A DNA stretch of 64,000 nt from Litchfieldia sinesaloumensis (GCF_900156865.1 NZ_LT732529.1:4451113-4515112); one strand, 5' to 3'. Positions 53,722 to 63,176 are shown, counted from the stretch's first letter. Made by a program: numbers and translations. Notes: generated by a model not told the origin, from the sequence alone.

Positions 53722-53758
53722 AAAAACTGGTCAACCTATAGGGTTTGACCAGTTTTTA
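53722..53758 (+). terminator. Terminator of the AraC/oxidoreductase cluster
   Basis: AAAAACTGGTCAA pairs with TTGACCAGTTTTT with T-run; strong. Confidence 0.88.
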
Positions 53759-53875
53759 ATTGCTTAGATACATTGAAATAGAAGGACCTAGTTTAATTTC
53801 GTAAAAAACAACAATAGGCCTAAAATTCAGACAAACAATAATCGAGATGTAGATGATATCATTCAATCACACCTT

Positions 53876-53905
53876 TTGAAAGCGGTTACCAAATTGATTT
53901 ATTAA
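53876..53905 (+). promoter_or_regulatory. Promoter with near-perfect cre for the second sugar ABC operon
   Basis: TTGAAA (53876-53881), 18 bases, TATTAA (53900-53905). TGAAAGCGGTTACC (53877-53890) matches cre at all but the last position and covers the -35 box. Confidence 0.55.
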
Positions 53906-53950
53906 GAATTTGAGCGCAATTGAGAATTAGTTGAAAGGAGACTTGAATGA

Positions 53951-54928
53951 GTGAAAAATTCAGAAACAGTAATAGATAACAATCATACATCAAAGATAAA
54001 AAAAGAGTCGAAGCTTTCAAATGAGATACAATCCACTATCGCCCATCTAAGAAAATACCAGATGTTGTATTACATAGCCATTCCGGGAATCTTATATTTT
54101 ATTATTTTTAAATATATCCCTTTAATGGGATCTGTTATCGCATTTAAAGATTATAACATTTTCAAAGGTGTATTTGATAGCCCATGGGCGGGTCTAAAGC
54201 ACTTTGAAGCATTATTTGTGAACCCAGATGCATTGAGAATCCTAAAAAATACACTCTTATTAAGTTTTTACGATATTTTGGTATTTCCAGCACCGCTTAT
54301 CCTAGCATTGATGTTGAATGAGTTGCGCCTGGCGATATACAAGAGAATTGTTCAAACCGTTATATACATGCCACATTTTCTATCTTGGGTCATTATTAGT
54401 GGGATTTTTATCGGAATCTTGTCTCCATCTACAGGAATTGTTAATCAATTTATTCAATGGCTAGGTGGAGAGCCCATTTATTTCTTAGGCTCTGAACATT
54501 TTATCCGACCAATCTTAATTATTGCTCACTTATGGCAAAGCGTTGGTTGGGGAACGATTATCTACCTAGCAGCGTTAACGGCTGTAAACCCAGAATTATA
54601 TGAGGCAGCAAAAGTTGATGGTGCTAACCGCTGGAAGCAAACTATCCACATCACGATACCTGCTATTCTACCAACTTTCTGTGTGCTCTTTTTATTACAA
54701 ATCGGTAATTTCCTAGACTTTGGTTTTGAAAGGGTTTATGTTTTCCTGAACCCATTAAATACAGTAAATGGTGAGGTACTTGATACTTATATTTACAAAG
54801 TGGGATTACAACAAGCGCAGTATAGCTTTACAACCGCTATTGGTATCTTGAAATCAGTAGTTGGGTTATTTTTACTTCTGATTGCTAACTTCCTTAGTAA
54901 AAGATTTACAGGGAACAGTTTATTCTAA
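53951..54928 (+). CDS. Sugar ABC transporter permease (LplB type)
   Basis: A 325-residue protein: ~40-residue polar N-terminus, six helices, IPGILYFIIFKYIPLMGSVIAFKDYNIFKG typical of the LplB branch, and the EAA loop ELYEAAKVDGANRWKQT near residue 216. Starts at GTG 53951 with GGAG upstream; an ATG four bases earlier leads to an immediate stop in another frame. Forms an importer with the next two genes, no ATPase gene nearby. Confidence 0.92.
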   Translation: MKNSETVIDNNHTSKIKKESKLSNEIQSTIAHLRKYQMLYYIAIPGILYFIIFKYIPLMGSVIAFKDYNIFKGVFDSPWAGLKHFEALFVNPDALRILKNTLLLSFYDILVFPAPLILALMLNELRLAIYKRIVQTVIYMPHFLSWVIISGIFIGILSPSTGIVNQFIQWLGGEPIYFLGSEHFIRPILIIAHLWQSVGWGTIIYLAALTAVNPELYEAAKVDGANRWKQTIHITIPAILPTFCVLFLLQIGNFLDFGFERVYVFLNPLNTVNGEVLDTYIYKVGLQQAQYSFTTAIGILKSVVGLFLLLIANFLSKRFTGNSLF

Positions 54929-54942
54929 GAAAGGGGATATAT

Positions 54943-55818
54943 ATGAAGCAACAGCGAAGCTTGGGTGGAAGTATATTTACTAGTTTTAATATTTTATTTA
55001 TCACATTACTATCGTTAAGTATGTTGCTCCCATTTCTCCATATCATTGCAAAATCATTCAGTTCAGTCGAAGCAATAACAAATGGAAAAGTATTATTCTG
55101 GCCAGTTGAGTTTACCTTGAACAACTTTCAATATGTCATGCAAGACAATTCAATTTGGCGAGCGTTTGGGATTTCTGTTCTCATTACAGTTGGTGGAACA
55201 TTATTAAACCTGATTGCAACAGCAACGTTAGCCTATCCCACATCAAGACCAGAATTTAAAGGGAAAAAGTTAATCTTATTAATGGTATTATTCACAATGA
55301 TATTTTCCGTCCCTCTAATTCCTTCGTTCTTAGTGATAAAGAACTTGCAAATGATTGATACTTTATGGGCGCTAGTCATACCCGGATTAATAAGTGCATT
55401 TAACTTTTTTATCATGAGATCCTTTTTTATGAATATCCCGAGCACACTAATTGATGCTGCTAGGGTTGATGGGCTTGGAGAACTAGGGATTTTATTTAAA
55501 ATAATTTTACCATTATCTAAACCTGCATTAGCAACACTAGGAATTTTCTATGGGGTTGGTCATTGGAATAGTTATCAAACTGCCATTTACTTTATCAATG
55601 ACCCTACATTGTACCCACTTCAAGTAAAGTTACGAAATATGATTATTTCTGATGAGATGGTTGACACAGAAGCTACTCTAACATCAATGGCATTAAGCTC
55701 TCCTGAGGGTATTCAGATGGCAACGATTATATTTGCAACCTTACCAATTCTACTTGTATATCCTTTCCTACAAAAGTATTTTGTAAAGGGTTCCATGCTA
55801 GGGTCGGTTAAAGAGTAA
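54943..55818 (+). CDS. Sugar ABC transporter permease (YtcP type)
   Basis: A 291-residue, six-helix protein: LLPFLHIIAKSFSSVEAITNGKVLFWPVEFT and the EAA loop STLIDAARVDGLGELGILF near residue 166 are YtcP-type features. Fourteen bases from the partner permease, with AAAGGGGAT before the ATG. In bacilli this LplB/YtcP/LipO set imports uronate-rich oligosaccharides in several known cases, for example the rhamnogalacturonan system. Confidence 0.92.
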   Translation: MKQQRSLGGSIFTSFNILFITLLSLSMLLPFLHIIAKSFSSVEAITNGKVLFWPVEFTLNNFQYVMQDNSIWRAFGISVLITVGGTLLNLIATATLAYPTSRPEFKGKKLILLMVLFTMIFSVPLIPSFLVIKNLQMIDTLWALVIPGLISAFNFFIMRSFFMNIPSTLIDAARVDGLGELGILFKIILPLSKPALATLGIFYGVGHWNSYQTAIYFINDPTLYPLQVKLRNMIISDEMVDTEATLTSMALSSPEGIQMATIIFATLPILLVYPFLQKYFVKGSMLGSVKE

Positions 55819-55868
55819 CTATAGTTTTATATTCATATTAACAAAAAAAGATTAGGGGGAAAGTAGTT

Positions 55869-57452
55869 ATGAAGTTGAAGAAACGCAGGAATATGCTTTT
55901 GACATCCATCTTAGCTGCAACATTATTTATTACTGGTTGTAGTTCAGGAGAAACATCAAATTCAGAAAACAAGGAGAACAAAGGAAACAATGAGTCTCAG
56001 GAGAAAACAGAAATCTCCATCTCCTTACGTACACTTGCATTACCGTATATCGAAAACTCTCCAAATATTAACGAAGATGAACTTGTTAAAAAGCTAGAAG
56101 AATTAACAAATACGGACCTTGATATTCGTTTAATGGACCATAATGATTATCGAACAAAAATGGACCTTATGTTTGCATCTGGTAATATACCCGATGTTGT
56201 ACAAGGGATGAACAACTACTACTCTTCTGGACAATCACTTGAACAAGCGGTTGAAGCAGGTGTTTTCATGCCGCTGGATGAATTGATTGAAGAACATGGT
56301 CCAAACTTAAAGAAATTTATCCCTGAAGAAGTTTGGGAAACACATCGTTATAAAGACGGAAAAATCTATGCAATCCCACAAATATTGTCTAATCCAGCAC
56401 GAAGAGCAACATTCATTCGAAAAGATTTATTAGACAAAGCTGGTTTAGAAATTCCTAAAACAGCAGAGGAAACACTGGAGGTATTACGTGCATTTAAAGA
56501 GATGGGAGTCGAACAGCCATATGTAGCACGAAAAGGCTTAAGCTATTCGGATACATTCTTTGGTTCCTTTGATGTTCAACCTGTGTTTGAATTAAATGAA
56601 TCAGGAGATCCAGTTCCGAAGTATCTTGATGTAGAAAATATGACAAAAGCTCTTGATTTCTATAAAACTATGTATGATGAAGGCTTAATCGATCGAGAGT
56701 TTTTAACTCAAGAATCAAGCCAATATAAAGACATCATTCAATCAGGTAAGGGTGGTATGTGGTCAGCAAATGCCAATGTCCTTAATTCTTGGGAACAAAT
56801 TTTGCAAAAAAGTGTACCTGATGCAGATATTGCAATCATTCCATCACCAGTTGGCCCAGATGGTAAAGGTGGATATGTTCTGTACAGTAATACACTTAGA
56901 ACCTTCTTGATTAATTCAGAAGCAAAGAATCCCGAAAAGATTATTCAGTTCTTTGATTGGATGGTATCAGAAGAAGCCGAAGAATTCTTTACGTATGGTA
57001 TTGAAGGTACGGATTATACGAAAGAGGCTGGGAAAATCAATTATAATGATCCAGAATCACAGGATGGAGTTAACAGGGAGGCATTCCGTACAGGCTGGTT
57101 ATGGTTAATCGGTGATGCAACTTATACAAAAGGATTATTGGAGTTGACTCCTGAAGGAAAAGAATTATTGAGTATTTATGATGATATTCTTATGAAAGAA
57201 GGAAGAGGGCGGATTGTGTTTGAACCACCATTGCAAACCTTAACCAATCAACCTGCATTACAAGATAACAATATCGATGGTCCAAATGATTTTATGATGG
57301 AACATATTGCAAAAATGATAACAGGTGCAGAGCCAATCTCTAATTGGGAAAAAGTATTGGAAGAGTGGAAGAGCAAAGGCGGAGAGAAATTACTAGAAGA
57401 TGCCAAGGCCCAATACGAACAAGGCTTGTATCAAGAAGCAAAAGACCGGTAA
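55869..57452 (+). CDS. Extracellular substrate-binding lipoprotein (LipO/LplA type)
   Basis: A 527-residue lipoprotein (lipobox FITGCSSG; Cys at residue 24), Ser/Glu/Asn-rich linker, then the large binding fold with VPDVVQGMNNYYSSGQ, IYAIPQILSNPARRATFIRKDLLDKAG and ENPEKIIQFFDWMVSEEAEEF-type segments. This 500-residue class usually binds larger oligosaccharides. It is the third gene of the second importer and ends at a terminator. Ligand unknown. Confidence 0.9.
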   Translation: MKLKKRRNMLLTSILAATLFITGCSSGETSNSENKENKGNNESQEKTEISISLRTLALPYIENSPNINEDELVKKLEELTNTDLDIRLMDHNDYRTKMDLMFASGNIPDVVQGMNNYYSSGQSLEQAVEAGVFMPLDELIEEHGPNLKKFIPEEVWETHRYKDGKIYAIPQILSNPARRATFIRKDLLDKAGLEIPKTAEETLEVLRAFKEMGVEQPYVARKGLSYSDTFFGSFDVQPVFELNESGDPVPKYLDVENMTKALDFYKTMYDEGLIDREFLTQESSQYKDIIQSGKGGMWSANANVLNSWEQILQKSVPDADIAIIPSPVGPDGKGGYVLYSNTLRTFLINSEAKNPEKIIQFFDWMVSEEAEEFFTYGIEGTDYTKEAGKINYNDPESQDGVNREAFRTGWLWLIGDATYTKGLLELTPEGKELLSIYDDILMKEGRGRIVFEPPLQTLTNQPALQDNNIDGPNDFMMEHIAKMITGAEPISNWEKVLEEWKSKGGEKLLEDAKAQYEQGLYQEAKDR

Positions 57453-57466
57453 CGTATTATGACATG

Positions 57467-57500
57467 AAAGCCAGCCTTTATTTTAAAAGGGCTGGCTTTT
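57467..57500 (+). terminator. Terminator of the second ABC operon
   Basis: AAAGCCAGCC pairs with GGCTGGCTTTT, then T. Confidence 0.85.
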
Positions 57501-57617
57501 ATACGTAACCTAAATAAAATGCAAGAATATTTGTAAAAATAGTATTTTTAAGCTATCAAAAATGCGTTAAAATAAAATATATTAGTATATCAACAACATG
57601 GGTAGGGGGGAGAAACA

Positions 57618-58661
57618 ATTATTATCTCGATTTTAGTTATTGATGACGAACCGATAGTTCGAAAAGGTATCAGTTATATTTTGCGGCATATTGAAGTAGA
57701 CGATGTACAGTTTGAAATCGTTGAGGCAGATGGTAGTGCGGTTGCTGAAAAGCTGTTAAATGAACAAGAGTTTGACATTGTATTTACTGATATTCGAATG
57801 CCAGGGATGGATGGTTTAACACTAATTGATATATGGAGAACAAGGCTCAGTCAGACCCAATGGGTCGTTCTCTCAGGATATGATGACTTCTCCTACGCCC
57901 AAAAAGCTATAACTCTAGGTGTAATGGATTATCTATTAAAACCAGTATCGAAAAAAAGTGCACGTCGAACACTAGAAAGACTCTTAGAAAATCATAAAAA
58001 ACAAACAAACAATTTCATTAGTCTGAATGAACTAAATGAATATCTACAGAAACTTGAAGGAGCAATATGGACACTTGACGTAGATTCTATGAAATCAATC
58101 ATTTCTTCTATGTGTGACACGTTTAGAACGAAAGAAATCGAAATTAGTTATCTACAAAATACCTTAAATAATTTATACTTCAACCTTGTTCAGCGAATTA
58201 ATGATCGGGGCAGTGTTTTTATAGATGCCAAGGATTCTTCTGTAAATGGGAAGAATAAGGAATCGAGTATTGAAAGCTTTCAGGAACAATGTATTATTCT
58301 AATTGAGCAAATTCGTACACAGCGTAAGGGTCAATTCCTAGATCCAATTGAATATGCGAAAGAGTATATAACAGATAATCTCAATCATAAAATATCTCTT
58401 GAAAATGTAGCCAACCGATTAGGACTTAGCCCATCCTATTTTAGCCATCTTTTCAAAAAAGAGACAGGAACAAGCTTTGTCGAGTTTCGCAAAAGATTGT
58501 TAATGGAAAAGGCAATGAAGCTAATGGAAAATGGCAGTTTAAAAATAACGGAAGTTGCAAATAGTTTAGGTTATGAAGACCTTCCACATTTTACAAGAAC
58601 ATTTAAGAAGTACACGGGATTATCTCCTTCACAATATATTTCAACATTGGAGATAAAATAA
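57618..58661 (+). CDS. YesN-type response regulator, apparently starting at an ATT codon
   Basis: A 347-residue regulator: receiver domain with the acidic pair in ILVIDDEPIVRKG, phospho-Asp in IVFTDIRMPGMDG and Lys in DYLLKP, linker, then AraC helix-turn-helix motifs (NVANRLGLSPSYFSHLFKKETG, VANSLGYEDLPHFTRTFKKYTGLSP). The frame is open back to a TAG at 57603, yet contains no ATG, GTG or TTG before 57681. A start at TTG 57681 would remove the first strand and the acidic pair. AGGGGGGAG lies 5-8 bases before ATT 57618 and ATT 57621, so an ATT start is likely. Overlaps the kinase ATG (TAATG). Confidence 0.8.
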   Translation: MIISILVIDDEPIVRKGISYILRHIEVDDVQFEIVEADGSAVAEKLLNEQEFDIVFTDIRMPGMDGLTLIDIWRTRLSQTQWVVLSGYDDFSYAQKAITLGVMDYLLKPVSKKSARRTLERLLENHKKQTNNFISLNELNEYLQKLEGAIWTLDVDSMKSIISSMCDTFRTKEIEISYLQNTLNNLYFNLVQRINDRGSVFIDAKDSSVNGKNKESSIESFQEQCIILIEQIRTQRKGQFLDPIEYAKEYITDNLNHKISLENVANRLGLSPSYFSHLFKKETGTSFVEFRKRLLMEKAMKLMENGSLKITEVANSLGYEDLPHFTRTFKKYTGLSPSQYISTLEIK

Positions 58662-60463
58662 TGAAATCCCTATATCTTAGATTGAATTTATTTCAACGAC
58701 TACTACTGTCAATTTCGATTATCACGGTTACTTCATTAGTATTAGTAGTCGTTACAACCTATATAAAAGCTTCAAGTACGATAGAGCAACAAGCCACATT
58801 AAATTTCGAACAAATTGTAAATAATGTTTCTTTCCAAATGGATGATTATCTACATAATTATGAGTTGGCTACCCTACCACTTGTAACAAATGATGAGGTT
58901 CGCGCGTTTGTAGAGCAAATTCAGAATACTAGTTTTGAAAGATATTTAAATCATTACGAGATCCAGAGTCAAATGTCAGCATTAATTACACAACGTCCTG
59001 AGATTGAACAAATATATTTAATGGAAGAAACAGGTCGTTATATCCGGGCCATCGAAAAAAGAGGTGTTTTTCCGAACCGCGAATTTTATCAGGATTTACA
59101 TGAACGTACTCCGGAGAGCGGGAGAATTATCACCTATCCCCGAGTTGAGAATAATCAATTCGTTATTACATTAGCAAGAAAAATACGTGGAACAAGTACG
59201 TATGATACGAAAGGTATATTGGCGGTAGATTTAAATGCATCCAAATTAATTAGGTTATGGAAAAATATTGAAGTATATGAGAACAGTTTCTTTATGATAG
59301 TGGATGAAGATGACAAAATCATTTTTCATCCAAACTATGAGAATATCGGAAAAGAAATTAAAAAATCAATAAAGAGTGAATTAGCTCTTACAACGAATGG
59401 AAACTTCTATGAGACTTGGAATCATCAAAATACGTTTTTCTATTTTAAAACATCTGAATTTACGGGTTGGAAACTGGTATTAGCTGTACCGAGAACAACA
59501 TTGTTCGAGCCAATTTCAGTTATTCGAACAACCGTAGCTATTTTTGGTGTGATTGCGTTATGCTTGTCTCTCATATTAGCTCAACATTTTATTCGGAAAA
59601 TAGTGAACCCAATACGCGTCTTGGAAAGTACAATGAAATATGTAGAGAAAGGCAATTGGAAACTAGCACCTGAACCTGAGGGACATGATGAAATCAGTAC
59701 TTTAGTTCGTAATTACAATAGAATGGTAAATCGATTATCCACTTTAGTTGATCAGGTCTATAAAGTAGAGCTTGAAAACCAAAAGGGTAAAATACTATTG
59801 CAAGAAAGAGAATTAGAGAAACAAAAGGTAGAGCTTCAAGCATTGCAGGCTCAAATTAACCCACATTTTTTATATAATACGTTAGGGACCATCAATTCCT
59901 ATGCCATCATGAAAGAAGAAGATGAAATTTCTGAGATGACAGAAGCATTAGCGAATATGTTTCGATATTCTCTTCAAAACATTGAAGTTGTTAAAATCGA
60001 AAAGGAATTATCCCATATTAAGAGCTTTTTAATTATCCAGCAGCATCGATGGGACAAGCAGATCTCATTAACGATTGATATCGAGCCGCAGTTAATGCAA
60101 ACAGAAGTCGTAAAATTAAGCCTACAACCACTAGTTGAGAATGCAATAGAACATGGCTTTGATAGAATATCTGAGGACTTTGAGATTACAATTAAAGCGG
60201 AAGTAAGTGGAGATGTTTTATATATTTCGGTAATAGATAATGGTATGGGGATAGGTCCTACGAAATTAGAAGAGCTTAGTAAGCGTCTAGAAAACGAGGA
60301 GCTCCATCCAAAAGTTGACCAGGGAATTGGATTACTAAATGTCTCCAAGCGAACAAAATTGTTGTTTGGTCATCGCTTTGGAATTGAAATCTTTAGTGAA
60401 TTAAATAAAGGGACAAATATAAGGTTAGCGGTTCCCTATAAACGTAAAAAAGCGAATATTTGA
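58661..60463 (+). CDS. YesM-type sensor histidine kinase
   Basis: A 600-residue kinase: helix ~13-33, extracellular dCache-like sensor (~34-280), helix ~290-310, HAMP (RKIVNPIRVLESTMKYVEKG), phospho-His in LQALQAQINPHFLYNTLGTI, and ATPase motifs PLVENAIEHG, DNGMGIG and GIGLLNV. Translationally coupled to the preceding regulator. The regulator-kinase order is reversed relative to the first pair at 40873. It presumably senses the ligand of the second ABC importer. Confidence 0.93.
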   Translation: MKSLYLRLNLFQRLLLSISIITVTSLVLVVVTTYIKASSTIEQQATLNFEQIVNNVSFQMDDYLHNYELATLPLVTNDEVRAFVEQIQNTSFERYLNHYEIQSQMSALITQRPEIEQIYLMEETGRYIRAIEKRGVFPNREFYQDLHERTPESGRIITYPRVENNQFVITLARKIRGTSTYDTKGILAVDLNASKLIRLWKNIEVYENSFFMIVDEDDKIIFHPNYENIGKEIKKSIKSELALTTNGNFYETWNHQNTFFYFKTSEFTGWKLVLAVPRTTLFEPISVIRTTVAIFGVIALCLSLILAQHFIRKIVNPIRVLESTMKYVEKGNWKLAPEPEGHDEISTLVRNYNRMVNRLSTLVDQVYKVELENQKGKILLQERELEKQKVELQALQAQINPHFLYNTLGTINSYAIMKEEDEISEMTEALANMFRYSLQNIEVVKIEKELSHIKSFLIIQQHRWDKQISLTIDIEPQLMQTEVVKLSLQPLVENAIEHGFDRISEDFEITIKAEVSGDVLYISVIDNGMGIGPTKLEELSKRLENEELHPKVDQGIGLLNVSKRTKLLFGHRFGIEIFSELNKGTNIRLAVPYKRKKANI

Positions 60464-60479
60464 TGGTGGGGGTTTCAGC

Positions 60480-61109
60480 ATGGATACAGACGGAAGAATG
60501 GCACCAATATATAGGGGTATGGAATGGATTATGCAATTTGCCTATTTACAGCTCTTATGGACTATGACAACGCTGCTTGGTGGGGTTATTGTTGGAATAT
60601 TTCCAGCGACCTTAGCGATGTTTGCTGTAGTAAGGAAATGGATTAGGGGCGATTATGAGTTTTCAGTCTTTTCGGTTTTCTGGAAGCAATATAAGCTGGA
60701 TTTTATGAAAGCTAATGCAGTCGGTTGGATTATGGTATGCATAGGCTTCAGTCTTTATTTTTATTATGATCTTATTACAGGGTTTGATGGATGGCTATAT
60801 TCAATTGGTCGTGTAGTAATTGTGATGCTCGCGATTATCTATTGTATGACATTGTTGTTCTTATTTCCATTTTTCGCTCATTATAATGTTCCAATGCTTG
60901 GTGTGTTGAAAAAATCAATGTTAATCGCTCTTGCTAGTCCAATCCAAGTACTCATTATGGGAGTTTGTATAGGTGTGTTTATCTACGTAATGAAGCTAAT
61001 CCCTATAATCACTTTCATTCTAAATATTAGTTTACTAGCTTTTGCGCTAATGTGGATTGCAATTCTAAAATTTTCAAAGTTAGATAGAGAAGCGAAAGTA
61101 AATATGTAA
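60480..61109 (+). CDS. DUF624 (YesL-like) membrane protein
   Basis: A 209-residue protein with five to six helices and the DUF624 signature MEWIMQFAYLQLLWTMTTLLGGVIVGIFPATLAMFAV. Sixteen bases after the kinase gene with GGTGGGGG upstream, so it is the third gene of the sensor operon. Paralogue of 36696; both accompany a YesM/YesN-linked sugar importer, which argues for a shared accessory role. Biochemical function unknown. Confidence 0.86.
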   Translation: MDTDGRMAPIYRGMEWIMQFAYLQLLWTMTTLLGGVIVGIFPATLAMFAVVRKWIRGDYEFSVFSVFWKQYKLDFMKANAVGWIMVCIGFSLYFYYDLITGFDGWLYSIGRVVIVMLAIIYCMTLLFLFPFFAHYNVPMLGVLKKSMLIALASPIQVLIMGVCIGVFIYVMKLIPIITFILNISLLAFALMWIAILKFSKLDREAKVNM

Positions 61110-61170
61110 TGTATTATTAAAGTAAAGGGTAATATAAAGTTAAATCTAAGTAGTAGTAATCATTGTATAG

Positions 61171-61205
61171 AAAAGAGGTATTTACAATTAGTACCTCTTT
61201 TATTT
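61171..61205 (+). terminator. Terminator after the YesL-like gene
   Basis: AAAAGAGGTA pairs with TACCTCTTTT, then TATTT. The 547-base gap to the next gene otherwise holds the regulatory sites listed next. Confidence 0.85.
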
Positions 61206-61322
61206 AGGGTAGTTTCAAGACTATGTTGTTTATATATTTTTGATTTTAGGTGGACTGAAGTTAGCCGTATTTATAGAAAACCAAATGATAACATTATTTT
61301 TCGAAAATTTACAAAAAAACTA

Positions 61323-61351
61323 TTGATAATTAAAACGCTTACATTTATTAT
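61323..61351 (+). promoter_or_regulatory. Promoter with cre in the spacer, first GPH symporter
   Basis: TTGATA (61323-61328), 17 bases, TATTAT (61346-61351). TTAAAACGCTTACA (61330-61343) is cre with one mismatch. It implies a ~300-base leader before the gene. A second, weaker cre-like site TGAAAGCGTTTAAC is at 61441-61454. Confidence 0.6.
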
Positions 61352-61460
61352 AGAAACATAGATAGTTTGACTAGGAAACAAATGAAATAAAAAAGGTTTC
61401 CTTAGTAGATTTGTATTTTTGATTCTAATTGGAAGTGAAATGAAAGCGTTTAACCAACGC

Positions 61461-61490
61461 AAGGAGGATGATTTGCGTAACTCATATTGA
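61461..61490 (+). other. Orphan ribosome binding site with tiny open frames in the symporter leader
   Basis: A perfect AAGGAGG (61461-61467) lies ~190 bases before the gene. It could serve a TTG five bases on, giving a 5-codon peptide, but no longer frame. It may be a remnant or a leader peptide; the inverted repeat GCGTT-TAACC-AACGC just precedes it. Confidence 0.3.
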
Positions 61491-61511
61491 ATAATTAAAT
61501 TTTTTGATTAT

Positions 61512-61528
61512 TTAGTTTGTATGTTAGA
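61512..61528 (+). promoter_or_regulatory. Putative ROK operator, first GPH symporter leader
   Basis: TTAGTTTGTATGTTAGA matches the motif at 63352 at 14 of 17 positions and lies downstream of the promoter, a road-block position. Confidence 0.45.
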
Positions 61529-61656
61529 CAAATATGAAATGACAAAACTTCAATTCACATTAAGAACAAATTATAGCAATCTAATTATTTAAAGGGATGT
61601 AAATTGGGAGAAATGTTTACTATTTTAATAGGCAGATTTTTAAGGGGGAAGTATTC

Positions 61657-63126
61657 ATGTCAACTGTCCACGAAATTGATTATAACAAAGCTAAAATTTG
61701 GCAAATTGGATTCTTTACATTTAATAATACCGCAACAAATTTATATTTATTTTTAATTGGATTTTTATCATATTACGCCGCAGGTATTGCGGGACTAGCT
61801 GTTGTGTTAGTAAGTACATTACTTGGGGCCGCAAGATTCTTTGATGGTTTAATTGATCCGACAATTGGATGGATTATTGATAAAACAGAATCTAAATTCG
61901 GTAAATTCAGGCCTTTAATGATTATTGGAAACTTTGTAACAATGCTTTCTGTCATCTTAATATTTATCACACATTTATTACCTGAACCTACACGAATTGC
62001 GTTCATTATTTTTGCTTTAATCGTGCACAAAATTGGATACTCACTCCAAACATCCGTTACAAAAGCAGCACAAACAGTTTTAACAAATGATCCTAAACAA
62101 CGACCACTTTATATGATTTTTGATGGCGTTTACAATGCATTGCTTTTTACTGGCGGGCAAATTTATGTGGCAAGTTATTTAATTGCAAAATACAGTGACT
62201 TTACACTGCCGCTATTCGTTGAACTTGTAACAACAATTATTATTTTATCAGCCGTTTTAACAACCTTAGCCGTTATCGGAATTTCCTCTAAGGATAGGAA
62301 AGAGTATTTTGGTTTAGGTGAAGATACAGTAGAAACAACATCTATTCGTGAATACTGGCAAGTTATTAAAGGAAATCGCCAATTACAATTACTTACAGTT
62401 TCTGCTTCGACTGATAAGTTAGCAACATCTTTAATGAGGGAATCAGTTGTTACCGTAATGTTATTTGGTATTTTACTCGGAGATTACGCGTTAAGTGGTA
62501 CGATTAGTGCAGCGATTTTAATTCCGGGATTATTCGTTACATTCTTTGTAACATGGTTAGCGAGAAAAGCTGGTTTGAGAAAAGCATACTTAATTTCTGC
62601 TTACGCAGGTATGTTTGCACTAATCGCATTCTTCCCGTTTTTCTTATTATTAGATGACCCAACTACTGCTATTTCTATGGAGTCAATTGGTTTTGCTGCA
62701 ATTGTGTTCATGGTGCTTCGTATCGTTTCTCAGTCATTTGGAGGTGCACCTACCACTCTAGTAGTTCCTATGATTGCGGACGTATCGGACTATGAAACCT
62801 CTAAATCTGGACGCTATGTAGCAGGTATGTTCGGTACAATCTTCTCATTTATTGATCAATTGGTATCATCACTTGCACCAGTGATCGTCGGACTAGTGGT
62901 AGCGTCAATCGGCTTTAAGGATGCATTCCCAACTGTAAACGATGCTTTAACAACACCATTATTTACAGCTACATTAGTCTTAGCTTTTGGAATACCAGCA
63001 TTATGCTTATTAATTTCAATCATCACAATGCACTTCTATAAACTTGATAGCAAAACAATGCAAGGTGTTCAGCAAAATATCGCAACTGCAAAGTCTAAAG
63101 GAAAAGACAATACAATCGCGATGTAA
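61657..63126 (+). CDS. GPH-family (glycoside-pentoside-hexuronide) symporter
   Basis: A 489-residue protein with 12 helices: FTFNNTATNLYLFLIGFLSYYAAG at the start, the DGLIDPTIGWIIDKTESKFGKFRP loop (GPH signature) near residues 67-90, and VVPMIADVSDYETSKSGRYVAGM in the second half. Family members import glycosides or hexuronides with Na+ or H+. Control by cre and a ROK-type motif shared with uxaC suggests a uronate or uronate glycoside as substrate. AAGGGGGAAG precedes the ATG. Confidence 0.92.
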   Translation: MSTVHEIDYNKAKIWQIGFFTFNNTATNLYLFLIGFLSYYAAGIAGLAVVLVSTLLGAARFFDGLIDPTIGWIIDKTESKFGKFRPLMIIGNFVTMLSVILIFITHLLPEPTRIAFIIFALIVHKIGYSLQTSVTKAAQTVLTNDPKQRPLYMIFDGVYNALLFTGGQIYVASYLIAKYSDFTLPLFVELVTTIIILSAVLTTLAVIGISSKDRKEYFGLGEDTVETTSIREYWQVIKGNRQLQLLTVSASTDKLATSLMRESVVTVMLFGILLGDYALSGTISAAILIPGLFVTFFVTWLARKAGLRKAYLISAYAGMFALIAFFPFFLLLDDPTTAISMESIGFAAIVFMVLRIVSQSFGGAPTTLVVPMIADVSDYETSKSGRYVAGMFGTIFSFIDQLVSSLAPVIVGLVVASIGFKDAFPTVNDALTTPLFTATLVLAFGIPALCLLISIITMHFYKLDSKTMQGVQQNIATAKSKGKDNTIAM

Positions 63127-63139
63127 AAATGTAAATAGT

Positions 63140-63176
63140 AAAAAGGACTGTACCAACTAGGGCAGTCCTTTTGCTT
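63140..63176 (+). terminator. Terminator of the first GPH symporter
   Basis: AAAAGGACTG pairs with CAGTCCTTTT (A/T-rich loop of about ten bases), followed by GCTTTT. Confidence 0.8.

Noticed and set aside
48536-57452. myo-Inositol catabolism (iol) cluster as identity of the oxidoreductase group
   Set aside because: Gfo/Idh and TIM-barrel proteins also occur in iol operons, but iolB, iolC, iolD and iolJ-type genes are absent here and the importer is an oligosaccharide type.
57681-58661. Response regulator starting at TTG 57681
   Set aside because: It would cut off the first beta strand and the acidic pair IDDE of the receiver, and no ribosome binding site precedes it; the upstream ATT start explains the data better.
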